Of a DNA stretch of 64,000 nt, positions 1 through 7,940 are shown piece after piece; position 1 is the first letter of the stretch, and the number at the start of each line of letters is the position of its first letter. The position numbers and the translations under genes were made by a program. This DNA comes from Mesorhizobium sp. B2-3-4. GTDB taxonomy: Bacteria; Pseudomonadota; Alphaproteobacteria; Rhizobiales; Rhizobiaceae. The stretch spans positions 1 to 64,000 of the forward strand of contig NZ_VFVY01000016.1 of assembly GCF_006442315.1 (NCBI RefSeq), read 5' to 3'. The notes under the pieces are model-generated. The model did no database searches. It worked only from the letters and a program-made list of their open reading frames with translations, and was not told the origin of the DNA.

Positions 1-1103
1 CTCCTGCTCCGCCGCCACCCGAGCAGGCTGTCACGCCGCCAGCCGCGCCGCCGGTCGTCGCAACTCCTCCGGCCATACAGCCAGCTCCGCCCGCCGTGGT
101 GTCGCCACCGGCCGTCGCGCCGGCGCCACCGGAGGTCGCGGTCATTCCGCCGGCCACCGTGGCGCCGCTGCCGCCGGCGCCGCCACCGCTGCCGACGCTG
201 CCCGAGGGCCATCGCGACGCTGTCGTCTGGCTGGCCGTGGCGCCCGATGGGCGCTCGATCATGAGCGCCAGTACGGACCACACGATCAAGCTCTGGGACG
301 TCGGCGGCAAGCACCTGATCCGCGATCTCGGCGTCCACAAGGACATGGCGCGCACCGCGCTCTACATGCCCGACGGCGTCAGCGCGCTGACGGCCGGCGA
401 CGACGGCGAGATCGTGCGGCGAAGACTGGCCGACGGCGCCATCCTGCACGTTTTCCAGTCCGGCCAGAACGGCGGCGTCAGACAGCTGGCGATCAGCCCG
501 GACGGCAAGCGCGCCGTCAGCGGCCACGACACGGGCAATGTCATCGTCTGGGACGTCGTCGGCAATTCCGTGCTGCACGTCCTGACCGGCCATGACTGGT
601 CGGTCAGCGCGGTCGCCGTCTCGCCCGATGGCAAGCAGGCCGTTTCAGGCAGCATCGACGGGACGCTGAAACTCTGGGACATCGAGAGCGGCAAGCAGCT
701 GCGCAGCTGGCACGGCCATGAGCAAGGCACATACGGCGCCACGTTCACGGCCGACGGGCATCATCTGATCACCGGCAGCGGCGACCTGACGATCAAGCTC
801 TGGGATCTCGACAGCGGCCGCGAGGTCAAGCGCTTCGAGGGCCATGAGGGCACCGTTTACACGCTCACGCTGTCGGCCGACGGCAAGCGCCTGCTGTCGG
901 GCTCGCTCGACGGCACCGCAAGGCTGTGGGACATGGAGAGCGGCAACCAGATAGCCATGTTCGACAGCCGGACCGGGCCGATCTACGCGGTGGCCTTCGC
1001 CGCCGACGGCACGGTGCTGACCGGCGGCTACGACCGCACCATCAGGGATTGGCCGGCCGCGGGCGGCGAGGGCGTGGTGCTGTTCGCGGGGGCGCCGGAG
1101 TGA
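1..1103 (+). CDS. WD40 beta-propeller protein, C-terminal part (gene begins before the window)
   Basis: The frame is open from the first bases of the window, so the true start lies upstream; the GTG at 96 is only an internal codon. About 60 residues of Pro/Ala-rich linker (many PP and PA pairs) lead into seven WD40 blades, each with a GH-type opening, an 'SPDGK'-like turn and an ending such as IKLWD, IVWD or ARLWD. Seven blades make one complete propeller, normally a protein-protein docking platform. In bacteria such propellers are often fused behind a kinase, caspase or transmembrane domain, but that part is not visible here. The second blade is degenerate (ends in VRRRLADG instead of LWD). 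The gene ends with TGA and is followed by about 290 bases without a gene. Confidence 0.93.
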   Translation, partial: PAPPPPEQAVTPPAAPPVVATPPAIQPAPPAVVSPPAVAPAPPEVAVIPPATVAPLPPAPPPLPTLPEGHRDAVVWLAVAPDGRSIMSASTDHTIKLWDVGGKHLIRDLGVHKDMARTALYMPDGVSALTAGDDGEIVRRRLADGAILHVFQSGQNGGVRQLAISPDGKRAVSGHDTGNVIVWDVVGNSVLHVLTGHDWSVSAVAVSPDGKQAVSGSIDGTLKLWDIESGKQLRSWHGHEQGTYGATFTADGHHLITGSGDLTIKLWDLDSGREVKRFEGHEGTVYTLTLSADGKRLLSGSLDGTARLWDMESGNQIAMFDSRTGPIYAVAFAADGTVLTGGYDRTIRDWPAAGGEGVVLFAGAPE

Positions 1104-1395
1104 GGGGAATTGTTGCCGCGCAGGCGCCTGCCATGGTCGACGCGGGCGAGGGGGCGCATTGTTGGGGTGTGCTCGGCGCCCGCGTCAACCAGGGCGGCTC
1201 GTACCGCCGCACCAACACCATCGCACATCGGCTGGCGTTCGAAACTTCCGTGAAAGCGGAATAGGCTGGGGCCGCAATGTGGATCGGTTGTCTGGTTACC
1301 GAAGCAGTTGCGTGAAACAGTTTCTCCCGCCCGTGGCATTGACCTGTGGCGGGGCAGCGGCGAGGAGTGGCGCTTCACAACGAGGGATAGCGCCG

Positions 1396-2610
1396 GTGAG
1401 CGAACAGACGATTTTCCGCAATGCAAGGCTGGCTGATGGGTCGCTGGCCGACCTCACCGTCATCGGCGGCCGCTTCAGCGCCATCGCTCCGGCCGGGCAG
1501 GCTGACCGCGCCGCCGTGGAACCAGCCGCCATCGATCTGGGCGGCCAGCTTGTCGTGCCGGCCTTCGTCGAGGGCCATATCCATCTCGACACGTCCTTTT
1601 ACGGCGATGCCTGGCGCCCGCATATTCCCTGCACCAACGGCTTCGACGTGCGCGAGCGCGTTGCCTTCCAGGCGCGGAACCTTGCGGCGGCAGCGCCGAT
1701 GGCGGAGCGGGCGAAAAACCAGCTGGAACTCTGCATCGGCAATGGCAGCCTCGCCATGCGCAGCCATGTCATGGTCGACGCGTCGGTCGAACTGAAGCAC
1801 GTCGAAACCATCCTGGCGGTACGCGAAAAATACCGCGACCTCATCGACATCCAGCTCGTCGCTTTCCCGCAAAGCGGTATTCTGTCGTCGCCCGGCACGG
1901 CGGACCTGCTCGACGAGGCGCTGAAGCTCGGCTGCGATCTTGTCGGCGGGCTCGACCCCGCCAGCTTCGACCGCGACGTCAACGGCCATCTCGACGTAAT
2001 CTTCGGACTGGCGCAAAAGCACGGCGCGGGCGTCGACATCCATCTGCACGATAGCGGCACGCTCGGCCTGTTCCAGGTCGAGGAGATCGCGGCACGAACA
2101 CAGGCATCGGGCATGGCGGGCCATGTCGCCGTCAGCCATGCCTACGGCCTTGGCGACATCCCGGCCGATGCCCTGGCGAAAGCCGGGGAGATGCTGGCGG
2201 CCCGTGGCGTTGCGATCATGACCAACGCGCCCGGCAACCATGCCTTCCCGCCGGTGGCGGCGCTGAGGCAGGCCGGCGTCACCGTATTCAGCGGCTCCGA
2301 CAACATCCGTGATTCCTGGTGGCCCTATGGCGATGGCGACATGCTTTCGCGCGCCAACATGATCGGCTACCGCTCCGGCTTTTACGAAGACCACGAACTG
2401 GAAGCCGCCTTTGACGTGGTGACCCATGCCGGCGCGAGCGCGCTCGGGCTGGAGGGTTATGGCTTGGCGGTCGGCGCCAGGGCCGATTTCGTGGCAATGC
2501 CGGCTCAGCATGTGCCGGAGGCCGTGGTGGCGGTGCCGAAGCAGCGCACGGTGTATCGTGCGGGCAAGGCGGTTGCCCGCGATGGCAAGGTGCTGGTCCC
2601 CTGGGCATGA
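1396..2610 (+). CDS. Metal-dependent amidohydrolase of the cytosine deaminase / AtzC type
   Basis: A 404-residue TIM-barrel hydrolase. Taking the GTG at 1396, preceded by a GAGGGA ribosome site, the metal ligands fall at His61 and His63 (motif GHIHLD), His216 (HLHD), His248 (VSHAYG) and Asp302 (SGSDN), almost the numbering of E. coli CodA (His61, His63, His214, His246, Asp313). The catalytic Glu of CodA (HCDE) is Asp219 here, so cytosine itself need not be the substrate. Family members deaminate cytosine, isoguanine, creatinine-like rings or N-alkylammelides. It has no signal peptide and should be cytosolic. The open frame extends upstream to 1159, but that part shows no coding character. It stands alone, facing a LuxR-type regulator gene encoded on the opposite strand (convergent). 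Confidence 0.88.
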   Translation: MSEQTIFRNARLADGSLADLTVIGGRFSAIAPAGQADRAAVEPAAIDLGGQLVVPAFVEGHIHLDTSFYGDAWRPHIPCTNGFDVRERVAFQARNLAAAAPMAERAKNQLELCIGNGSLAMRSHVMVDASVELKHVETILAVREKYRDLIDIQLVAFPQSGILSSPGTADLLDEALKLGCDLVGGLDPASFDRDVNGHLDVIFGLAQKHGAGVDIHLHDSGTLGLFQVEEIAARTQASGMAGHVAVSHAYGLGDIPADALAKAGEMLAARGVAIMTNAPGNHAFPPVAALRQAGVTVFSGSDNIRDSWWPYGDGDMLSRANMIGYRSGFYEDHELEAAFDVVTHAGASALGLEGYGLAVGARADFVAMPAQHVPEAVVAVPKQRTVYRAGKAVARDGKVLVPWA

Positions 2611-2659
2611 AGGCTGCTCAAGCCGGTCCGGCGATGCCGCGGCTGCATATCGTCTTGAG

Positions 2660-3841
2660 CTAGCCCGGCAAGGTGATTTCCCGGCTGAGCTTGACGAGGT
2701 CGCCTCGCGTGTGGCGGCCGGTCTTCTCGAACACTTTGAGCAGATGGCTTCGCACCGTGCTTGGCGCCACACCCAGCGTGCGTGCGATGTCGGCCGTCTT
2801 TTCTCCCCCCACCACCAGTTCGAAAACGCGCTGTTCGGCCGGCGTCAATTCGTAGAGAAGGCGCATGGCATCCGCCGGCATTTCCAGCGGCGCGGCGACA
2901 TCGCCGATGAACACCGCCACAACGGCGCGGCGGTCGAGCCCGCCGCGCAGCGAGCGGTTCTCGAGCGGCATCACCTGAATGGCGAGCGCCGTGCCGTCGC
3001 GCGACTTCGCGGCGATGCCGATGCCGCGCCGGCCGAGCTCCTGCTCGGCGCGCGCCGCCGCCTGCACGGCCGCCTGCAAGCGATTGGGAACCAGTTCGCG
3101 CGGCAGCGCGAGTTTGCCGCGTACCGACGATATCGGATCGCCATTGCTCAGCATGGTCCTGGCGGCGGCGTTGGCATGCAAGATCGTCATGTCCTGGGTG
3201 AGCAGCACCACCGCCGAGCGCGTCGCGTCGAGCGCTGCCTCGAACGTGGCGGCGGCCGCCGCCGTCCCTTCGAGTATGCGGCTGATGGTTACGGCGCGGC
3301 GCAGATGCGGCGCCAGCAGCCGCAGGCCGTCCATGTCACGCTCCGTCAGGGGCGGCGCGGATTCATGGCGGCCGAGCCCGAGGTTGCCGACCATCGTCCT
3401 GTCGCGCGCCAGGAGAATGCCGACCTGGTCGACGAGGCCGAGCGGCCTCACCCATTCCTCGTAGAAACGATTTCCATTCCAGATTTCGGGACCGGTGACC
3501 GTCGATTGGAGGACCGGCTCCTCCAGGGGGAATTCGGCCATCCGGGCCAATCCGCCCCAAAGCTGGATCACGTCGTCATTGTAGGCGCTCATCCCGGCGA
3601 GGTAGCCGTCGGGAATGTTGGTGGTGACCTGCACCACCCCGGTGCCGGAGGGCAGGGCGATGACCGAGAGCGCGCCCAGGTGGAAGCCGAAATGGCGGCG
3701 CATGTCGTCGAGCGCCTTCTGCCAGAGGTCGGGTTCGATGACGGCGTCGTAGAATGTGCCGATCATCCCGGCCAGTTCAGAAAATTCATCCAGCAAAATA
3801 TGCTCTCCCCCGAAAGCGTGCAAAGACGGAAAATACAACAT
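2660..3841 (-). CDS. LuxR-family transcriptional regulator
   Basis: A 393-residue regulator. The last 60 residues form a LuxR helix-turn-helix: LTPAEQRVFELV, then the recognition part APSTVRSHLLKVFEKTG. The rest is a PAS-like sensor region of about 300 residues with no receiver or autoinducer signature I can recognise. No phosphoacceptor domain is apparent, so the signal is likely a small ligand. The ATG at 3841 has no clear ribosome site; a TTG at 3796 sits 8 bases after GGGGGAG and may be the real start, shortening the protein by 15 residues. It is divergent from the YadA-like adhesin gene (about 180 bases apart), making that gene a plausible target. Confidence 0.85.
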   Translation of the reverse strand: MLYFPSLHAFGGEHILLDEFSELAGMIGTFYDAVIEPDLWQKALDDMRRHFGFHLGALSVIALPSGTGVVQVTTNIPDGYLAGMSAYNDDVIQLWGGLARMAEFPLEEPVLQSTVTGPEIWNGNRFYEEWVRPLGLVDQVGILLARDRTMVGNLGLGRHESAPPLTERDMDGLRLLAPHLRRAVTISRILEGTAAAAATFEAALDATRSAVVLLTQDMTILHANAAARTMLSNGDPISSVRGKLALPRELVPNRLQAAVQAAARAEQELGRRGIGIAAKSRDGTALAIQVMPLENRSLRGGLDRRAVVAVFIGDVAAPLEMPADAMRLLYELTPAEQRVFELVVGGEKTADIARTLGVAPSTVRSHLLKVFEKTGRHTRGDLVKLSREITLPG

Positions 3842-4021
3842 ACGGCCGGTGTCTTGGCTAGGTTATTCAACCAAGTTGTCAGGTTAATCGGTACGCCATC
3901 ACCTATACATTCGCACAAGCGGTTCCGTATCCACCATCTGGTGGATGCCGTGGCCCGGGACGGCCGCTAGCTTCTTTCCGGATTGCGAATCTTGCGTTCG
4001 ATCAGGCGGGGGCGTGTGCGG

Positions 4022-5185
4022 ATGGAAAAGCAGTGCGGCGCAGCAGGGTGCGCGTTCGTGGCCGACGGTTCGAGGCGTGGCGGTTTCTTCAAACCGCCGT
4101 TGATGCGCACCGTCCTTGGCGTCGCTTCGGTGGTGGTCGGCGTGACATTAGCCTCGGCGGCGCCGGCTTTCGCCGACGATTGCGGCGACGGGGACGGCCT
4201 TGACGGTGCCTATGCCTGCGGCGTCGACGCCTTGGCGTCCGGCAGTTCCACCAACAGCGCGTTCGGCAACGAGGCCCATGCTTTTGATGGCGGCCACAAT
4301 ACAGCCATCGGTGCCGGTGCCTCGGCCTTCAACGGCGCCAATACCACGGCCTTGGGCTCCGACTCCACTGCGTTCGGCAGTGACACCACTGCTGTTGGCG
4401 CGGGCGCCAATGCGGGGTTCACGGGGTCCACCGCTATAGGCAAGGGTGTTGCCACGACGAGGGTGAACCAGGTTGCCATCGGCACCGGCGCCGCGACCTA
4501 CACGCTGGCCGGCCTTCCTTCCGCCGCCAGCACCGGCGCGCAGTCCGGCACCACCTACATGGTAACGACGGACAGCGCCGGGAACCTGGCTGCCTCGACG
4601 TTCGACTTCGCGTCGCTGTCGACACTGCCGGCAACCGTCGCGCAGAACAGTTCCGACATCGGCGCACTGCAAGGCACCGTGAGCGGCCACACCACGGAAC
4701 TCGCCAACCACGAAACGCGTATCACCGACAATGAGAGCGATATCGCCCTGCATACGACGCAGATTTCCTCGCTCGACACGCGGGTGAACACGAACACCAC
4801 CGACATTGCCACCAACACGGCCGACATCGCCACCAACACGGCGAACATTGCGGTCAACACGGCCAACATTGCCACGAACACCACGAATATCGCCTTGCTG
4901 GACGGCCGCGTCGGCAGCCTGGAAAGCGGACTGAACGCCGTCAACGGCAGGATCGACAAGGCATTCGAGGGCACCGCGATGGCGCTGGCGATGGCCGGCA
5001 GCGGCCTTCCCGGCGACAAGAACTATGCGGTGTCGTTGAACTGGGGCACGTTCCAGGGCGAGAACGCCTTTGCCGGCAGCGCCCAGGCCCGCATCAGCGA
5101 GAATGTCATCCTGAGCGGCGGCATCGGCGTGGGCGCCGGCAATCACACGGTTGGCGGCCGCGCCGGCGTGACGGTGGCCTGGTAG
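4022..5185 (+). CDS. YadA-like trimeric autotransporter adhesin
   Basis: A 387-residue type Vc secreted adhesin. A long signal peptide (hydrophobic VLGVASVVVGVTLASAAPAFA, cleavage near AFA-DD) is followed by a head with the YadA left-handed roll pattern (AIGAGASAF, ALGSDSTAF, AVGAGANA, AIGKG). A coiled-coil stalk follows, containing five heptad units of the TNTxxIA type, and the last 70 residues are a YadA membrane anchor that ends in an aromatic residue (TVAW), as outer-membrane barrels do. Three chains should assemble one barrel. The ATG at 4022 is preferred to the upstream TTG at 3983; an ATG at 4103 is a shorter alternative. The next gene, 21 bases downstream, encodes another exported protein and may be co-transcribed. 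Confidence 0.9.
   Translation: MEKQCGAAGCAFVADGSRRGGFFKPPLMRTVLGVASVVVGVTLASAAPAFADDCGDGDGLDGAYACGVDALASGSSTNSAFGNEAHAFDGGHNTAIGAGASAFNGANTTALGSDSTAFGSDTTAVGAGANAGFTGSTAIGKGVATTRVNQVAIGTGAATYTLAGLPSAASTGAQSGTTYMVTTDSAGNLAASTFDFASLSTLPATVAQNSSDIGALQGTVSGHTTELANHETRITDNESDIALHTTQISSLDTRVNTNTTDIATNTADIATNTANIAVNTANIATNTTNIALLDGRVGSLESGLNAVNGRIDKAFEGTAMALAMAGSGLPGDKNYAVSLNWGTFQGENAFAGSAQARISENVILSGGIGVGAGNHTVGGRAGVTVAW
4790..4894 (+). repeat. Tandem 21-base repeat coding five TNTxxIA heptads
   Basis: Five consecutive 21-base units inside the autotransporter gene encode TNTTDIA, TNTADIA, TNTANIA, VNTANIA and TNTTNIA. The hydrophobic I/A positions are spaced for a coiled coil with Asn in the core, typical of trimeric autotransporter stalks, where such Asn layers bind anions. 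The units differ at third codon positions, so the array is not freshly duplicated, but it could still vary in length between strains. Confidence 0.9.
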
Positions 5186-5206
5186 CCCGGTCCGACGGGC
5201 CGCGGC

Positions 5207-5833
5207 ATGGGTTTTGGCCAGCGAGCAGGCTTGCACCGGACCTGGCGGCAAAGCGCCGTGGTGGCATGGCTGGCATTTGCCGCTGTGCCAGGCGGCATGG
5301 CGTCGCCGGCACTGGCGCAATCCAAGAGCTCGGACAAAGGGCAGGCCAAGCCCGCCCAGATCGACCGCAACGGCGTGCTGATCCTGACGCGCAGCACACT
5401 GCTGGCCCTCGACCAAGCCAACAAGACAGGCAATTACACGGTACTGCGCGATCTCGGCTCGCCGAATTTCCAGGCCAACAGCGCCGCGCGGCTCGGCGAG
5501 ATATTCGCTGCCCAGCGCAAGCAGGCGCTTGATTTCGGCGCCATCGCGGTGCTGGAACCGCAACTTACCCTTTTGCCGCAGATCGAGCCCGATGGCATGC
5601 TGCACATGGCGGGGTTCTTTCCATCGGCGCCGCTGCAGATCGAGTTCGAGCTCCTGTTCGAGCCGGTGGACCGGCATTGGAGGATTTTCGCCGTCTCGGT
5701 CAATCTCAAGGCAGGTGGCCCGCAGGCTCCGGACAAGCCGGTAGCCGATCAGTCCAGGCCGGCGCCGGCCACCTCGCCGCCGGAGCCGCCGTCGATTTCG
5801 GTTGGCAAGAAGGTCAAGTCGACGAAGCCCTGA
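5207..5833 (+). CDS. Exported protein of unknown function
   Basis: A 208-residue protein with an N-terminal signal peptide (VVAWLAFAAVPGGMASPALAQ, cleavage after ALA). The mature part has a conserved-looking core of about 120 residues (LLALDQANKTGNY... to HWRIFAVSVNL) that ends in a 'W-R-I-F' strand, reminiscent of NTF2-like or DUF4019-type folds, though I cannot assign it. The C-terminal 40 residues are Pro-rich and end in Lys (KKVKSTKP). It lies 21 bases after the autotransporter stop, so it may be co-expressed and assist its passage or assembly; that is inference from position only. No lipobox is present. Confidence 0.8.
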   Translation: MGFGQRAGLHRTWRQSAVVAWLAFAAVPGGMASPALAQSKSSDKGQAKPAQIDRNGVLILTRSTLLALDQANKTGNYTVLRDLGSPNFQANSAARLGEIFAAQRKQALDFGAIAVLEPQLTLLPQIEPDGMLHMAGFFPSAPLQIEFELLFEPVDRHWRIFAVSVNLKAGGPQAPDKPVADQSRPAPATSPPEPPSISVGKKVKSTKP

Positions 5834-6257
5834 CGTTGGCCACACCGTCGAATCCCGGTTCGATGAGCATCGGGATTCCCCGGCGAGGCCGGTCGGTTGT
5901 ATTCAAAGGGCGATCCATCGCGACAAGGCTGCACCCAGACGCAACGTGCCGATTTAGCGATGCCGGCTTCCGCGCCAAGGCGCACCTTGGAAAACCGCCG
6001 CTGTAGGACGTCCTGGCATTCGGTTTTCCCTGTAGGACCAAGGTCTTGGGTTGCGCGCGCAAAGGTCCGGGAGGACCTGTTCGGTTCCGGCAATGTCCAT
6101 TGGACGTTCCGCTATTTTAGCCAATTGATATATAATGACGACGCTCGCGGCCAGGTTGAAGAAGGGCCAGAGCCCTGATCGGAGAAGCCTGGATTGGTGG
6201 CGGGAAGATAAGCGCAAACGCGATGCGCTCCATGCCGTCAGGGCGCGTGGACTGCCC
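5834..6257. other. Gene-free gap with a short dyad
   Basis: These 424 bases lie between convergent genes. An 8-base inverted repeat, GAATCCCG at 5850-5857 and CGGGATTC at 5871-5878, follows the exported-protein stop and may end its transcript, though no T-run follows. Short open frames on both strands lack ribosome sites and family resemblance. The 6110-6140 part is AT-rich. Confidence 0.5.
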
Positions 6258-6998
6258 TTAGCCCAGCCACCACCACAATGCCGCGATCAGCGCGGCCATG
6301 GCGGCCACCGTCAGCCCCAGCATGATATAGGAGCCCTTGATGATGTCGCGGATGATCTTCTTGATCGTTTCACGGTCGTTCAGGTTGGGGAAGGGCTCGT
6401 TCGGCTGTGCCACGTCGAGAAAATGACAGAGCGGACCCCAGCCTTCGCTGACCTTGAACACCAGCAGCTTTTCCGGCGGCACGGCCGCCTTCACCTCGTC
6501 GACATAGGCATTGTAGCGAGCCACCGCCTTGTCGCGGTCGCCCATGACGCCGGCCAATGTGCGGCCCCAGATGAGCTTGCGCGACATGTCGCCGAACTTG
6601 CGGCCGAACGGCGTCAGCCATTCCAATATCTTGAACTGCCACAGATTCTCGGTGAAGTAGATCGTGTCGATCGTGCTCTCGTACCATGCTTCGGCGCCGC
6701 GTGGGTGCAATGTCAGCAGCACCTTGGCGTCGGGGTAAGCCACCATCAGTTCGCGCCAGACGCAGCAGCCGGGATTGTCGACAGTGGCGGTGTAGCTGGC
6801 AAAAACCTTGTTCCAGTCCTGCTGCGAACCCGGCGGGCTGTTGGCCACCTTGCGCCAGAAATCGAGATGGCCCGCATTGGCCTTGTTCATGATCACTTCC
6901 TGCATGTGGTAGCAGGGCAGGCCGAGCTTGTTCAGCGCGGCAAAGGTCGACCATGTGCCGGTGCGGCCAAAACCGGCCCCGATCAATTTGAGTGTCAT
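6258..6998 (-). CDS. Sulfotransferase family protein with C-terminal membrane anchor
   Basis: A 246-residue protein that begins MTLKLIGAGFGRTGTWS; the RTGT loop directly after the first strand is the 5'-phosphosulfate (PAPS) binding P-loop variant of this family. The central region (CCVWRELMVAYPDAKVLLTLHPRG) carries the conserved second strand and the 3'-phosphate region seen in the Sulfotransfer_4-type group. The last 20 residues (MLGLTVAAMAALIAALWWWLG) form one transmembrane helix, so the catalytic domain would be tethered to the inner membrane with its active site in the cytosol. Acceptor unknown; such proteins in rhizobia are orphan relatives of Nod-factor and lipid sulfotransferases. The gene stands alone. 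Confidence 0.85.
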   Translation of the reverse strand: MTLKLIGAGFGRTGTWSTFAALNKLGLPCYHMQEVIMNKANAGHLDFWRKVANSPPGSQQDWNKVFASYTATVDNPGCCVWRELMVAYPDAKVLLTLHPRGAEAWYESTIDTIYFTENLWQFKILEWLTPFGRKFGDMSRKLIWGRTLAGVMGDRDKAVARYNAYVDEVKAAVPPEKLLVFKVSEGWGPLCHFLDVAQPNEPFPNLNDRETIKKIIRDIIKGSYIMLGLTVAAMAALIAALWWWLG

Positions 6999-7089
6999 GC
7001 CCCAATCCCCTGATAGACCGTTGTTCTTTCTTATTGCGGCCTGTTGGAGTCATGTTGCTCCCAGGTGGGGTATCGCGCAATAATTTTCT

Positions 7090-7251
7090 ACATTTGGCAG
7101 AAATTGCGTCGCCGGGCGGGTCGAACGCACAGACCTCGACTACAAGGAACCAGGTGGAGATACCCGCGTTGTCTGGAGCGAGACCGGCGAGGCGCCACCT
7201 CCGCCGGCCGCTTGGAGGCTCGCCTTGCTCCCGGCAGGGCGAGCCTTTTTT
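7090..7251 (+). ncRNA. Candidate small RNA ending in an intrinsic terminator
   Basis: A stretch without a convincing ORF ends in a strong intrinsic terminator (7217-7251) that serves no visible gene: the nearest upstream gene is on the other strand and starts at 6998. Just before the terminator lies a C-rich segment (GCCACCTCCGCC) that could pair with ribosome sites, as in rhizobial anti-Shine-Dalgarno sRNAs. The 5' end is a guess, and I cannot match the sequence to a known family. Confidence 0.35.
7217..7251 (+). terminator. Rho-independent terminator
   Basis: Perfect 8-base stem GGCTCGCC (7217-7224) / GGCGAGCC (7238-7245) with a 13-base loop, followed at once by six T residues. This is the classical layout for termination of a + strand transcript. 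Confidence 0.85.
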
Positions 7252-7426
7252 ATCGCCGATGCGAATGCATCCGGAACGACAGCGCGCGCCATACGTTAGC
7301 GGTTGCTAAGACGGCGCTGCTGTGGACCCATCCTGTCAGGCAACGGGTGGTTCTTGCAGAGGTAGCGAAGTCGTTTGATTCAAATATTGCTATTTGTGCC
7401 AGATTCTTCATTCAAGAAGATAGTAG

Positions 7427-7458
7427 AATGTGGCATATTGCTTTTTTTCCGCCACATT
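7427..7458 (+). promoter_or_regulatory. Inverted repeat in the leader of the DUF1236 gene
   Basis: AATGTGGC (7427-7434) and GCCACATT (7451-7458) form a perfect 8-base dyad about 90 bases before the next start codon. Seven T residues lie in the loop rather than after the stem, so it is not a standard terminator. It sits in an AT-rich stretch (7370-7470) that probably holds the promoter of the DUF1236 gene. Confidence 0.35.
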
Positions 7459-7546
7459 TATTTCAAGAAATGTAGCGGAACCTCAGAGATGTCAGCGAGT
7501 TTTCCTCCCAGGGCGGAATTCGGAATAGCCAATCATGGAGGTTGTC

Positions 7547-7846
7547 ATGAAACATTACCTTACCAGTACCGCGGCTGCCATCGTTTTGCTGGGCGGCGTG
7601 GGCGCCGCTATGGCGGATACCATCGTGGTCCAGCCGGAACAGGAAACGGTCGTACGCGAATATGTGAAGAAGGAGCCGCTGGCGTCGGTGAACCTGCTGG
7701 GCGTCGAGCTGAAACTTGGTTCCCCGGTGCCCGATAAGGTGGAATTGCGCGAAGTGCCGAACGTCAAGTATCGCGTTGCGGTGATCAATGACCAGACCGT
7801 GCTGGTCGACCCCGACACCCGTGAAGTCGTCGAGGTCCTTCACTGA
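7547..7846 (+). CDS. DUF1236 small exported protein
   Basis: A 99-residue protein with a signal peptide (MKHYLTSTAAAIVLLGGVGAA, cleavage near AMA). The C-terminal half (VELREVPNVKYRVAVI, then VLVDPDTREVVEVL) is the DUF1236 pattern: a strand pair with a conserved Tyr and a 'VLVDPxTRxVV' ending, common and multi-copy in Rhizobiales and of unknown role in the periplasm. The start is set by GGAGG at 7537-7541, five bases before the ATG; the ATG at 7535 has no ribosome site. It is monocistronic, closed by the strong dyad at 7882-7924. Confidence 0.88.
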   Translation: MKHYLTSTAAAIVLLGGVGAAMADTIVVQPEQETVVREYVKKEPLASVNLLGVELKLGSPVPDKVELREVPNVKYRVAVINDQTVLVDPDTREVVEVLH

Positions 7847-7881
7847 TCCGGGTCGGCGATAGCCGAACCAGCTTCAGATAT

Positions 7882-7924
7882 CGAAAAGCCCGCCACGAAC
7901 AACAGGGTCGTGGCGGGCTTTTCG
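7882..7924. terminator. Bidirectional terminator
   Basis: A perfect 17-base inverted repeat (7882-7898 and 7908-7924) with a 9-base loop. A-run and T-run flanks (AAAAGCCC / GGGCTTTT) are on both sides, so it can stop the DUF1236 transcript and the convergent GST transcript. Confidence 0.93.
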
Positions 7925-7940
7925 ATGATGGCGCCAGGGA

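Noticed and set aside
1375..2772. Long minus-strand open frame opposite the amidohydrolase gene
   Set aside because: The + strand frame has all metal-ligand motifs; the opposite frame has composition typical of a high-GC shadow.
4790..4894. Regularly spaced repeats as a CRISPR array
   Set aside because: The units are 21-base coding heptads without spacers, inside a trimeric autotransporter stalk.
5954..6217. Minus-strand frame with a hydrophobic segment in the gap after the exported protein
   Set aside because: No ribosome site and no sequence family; it may simply be AT-rich non-coding DNA.
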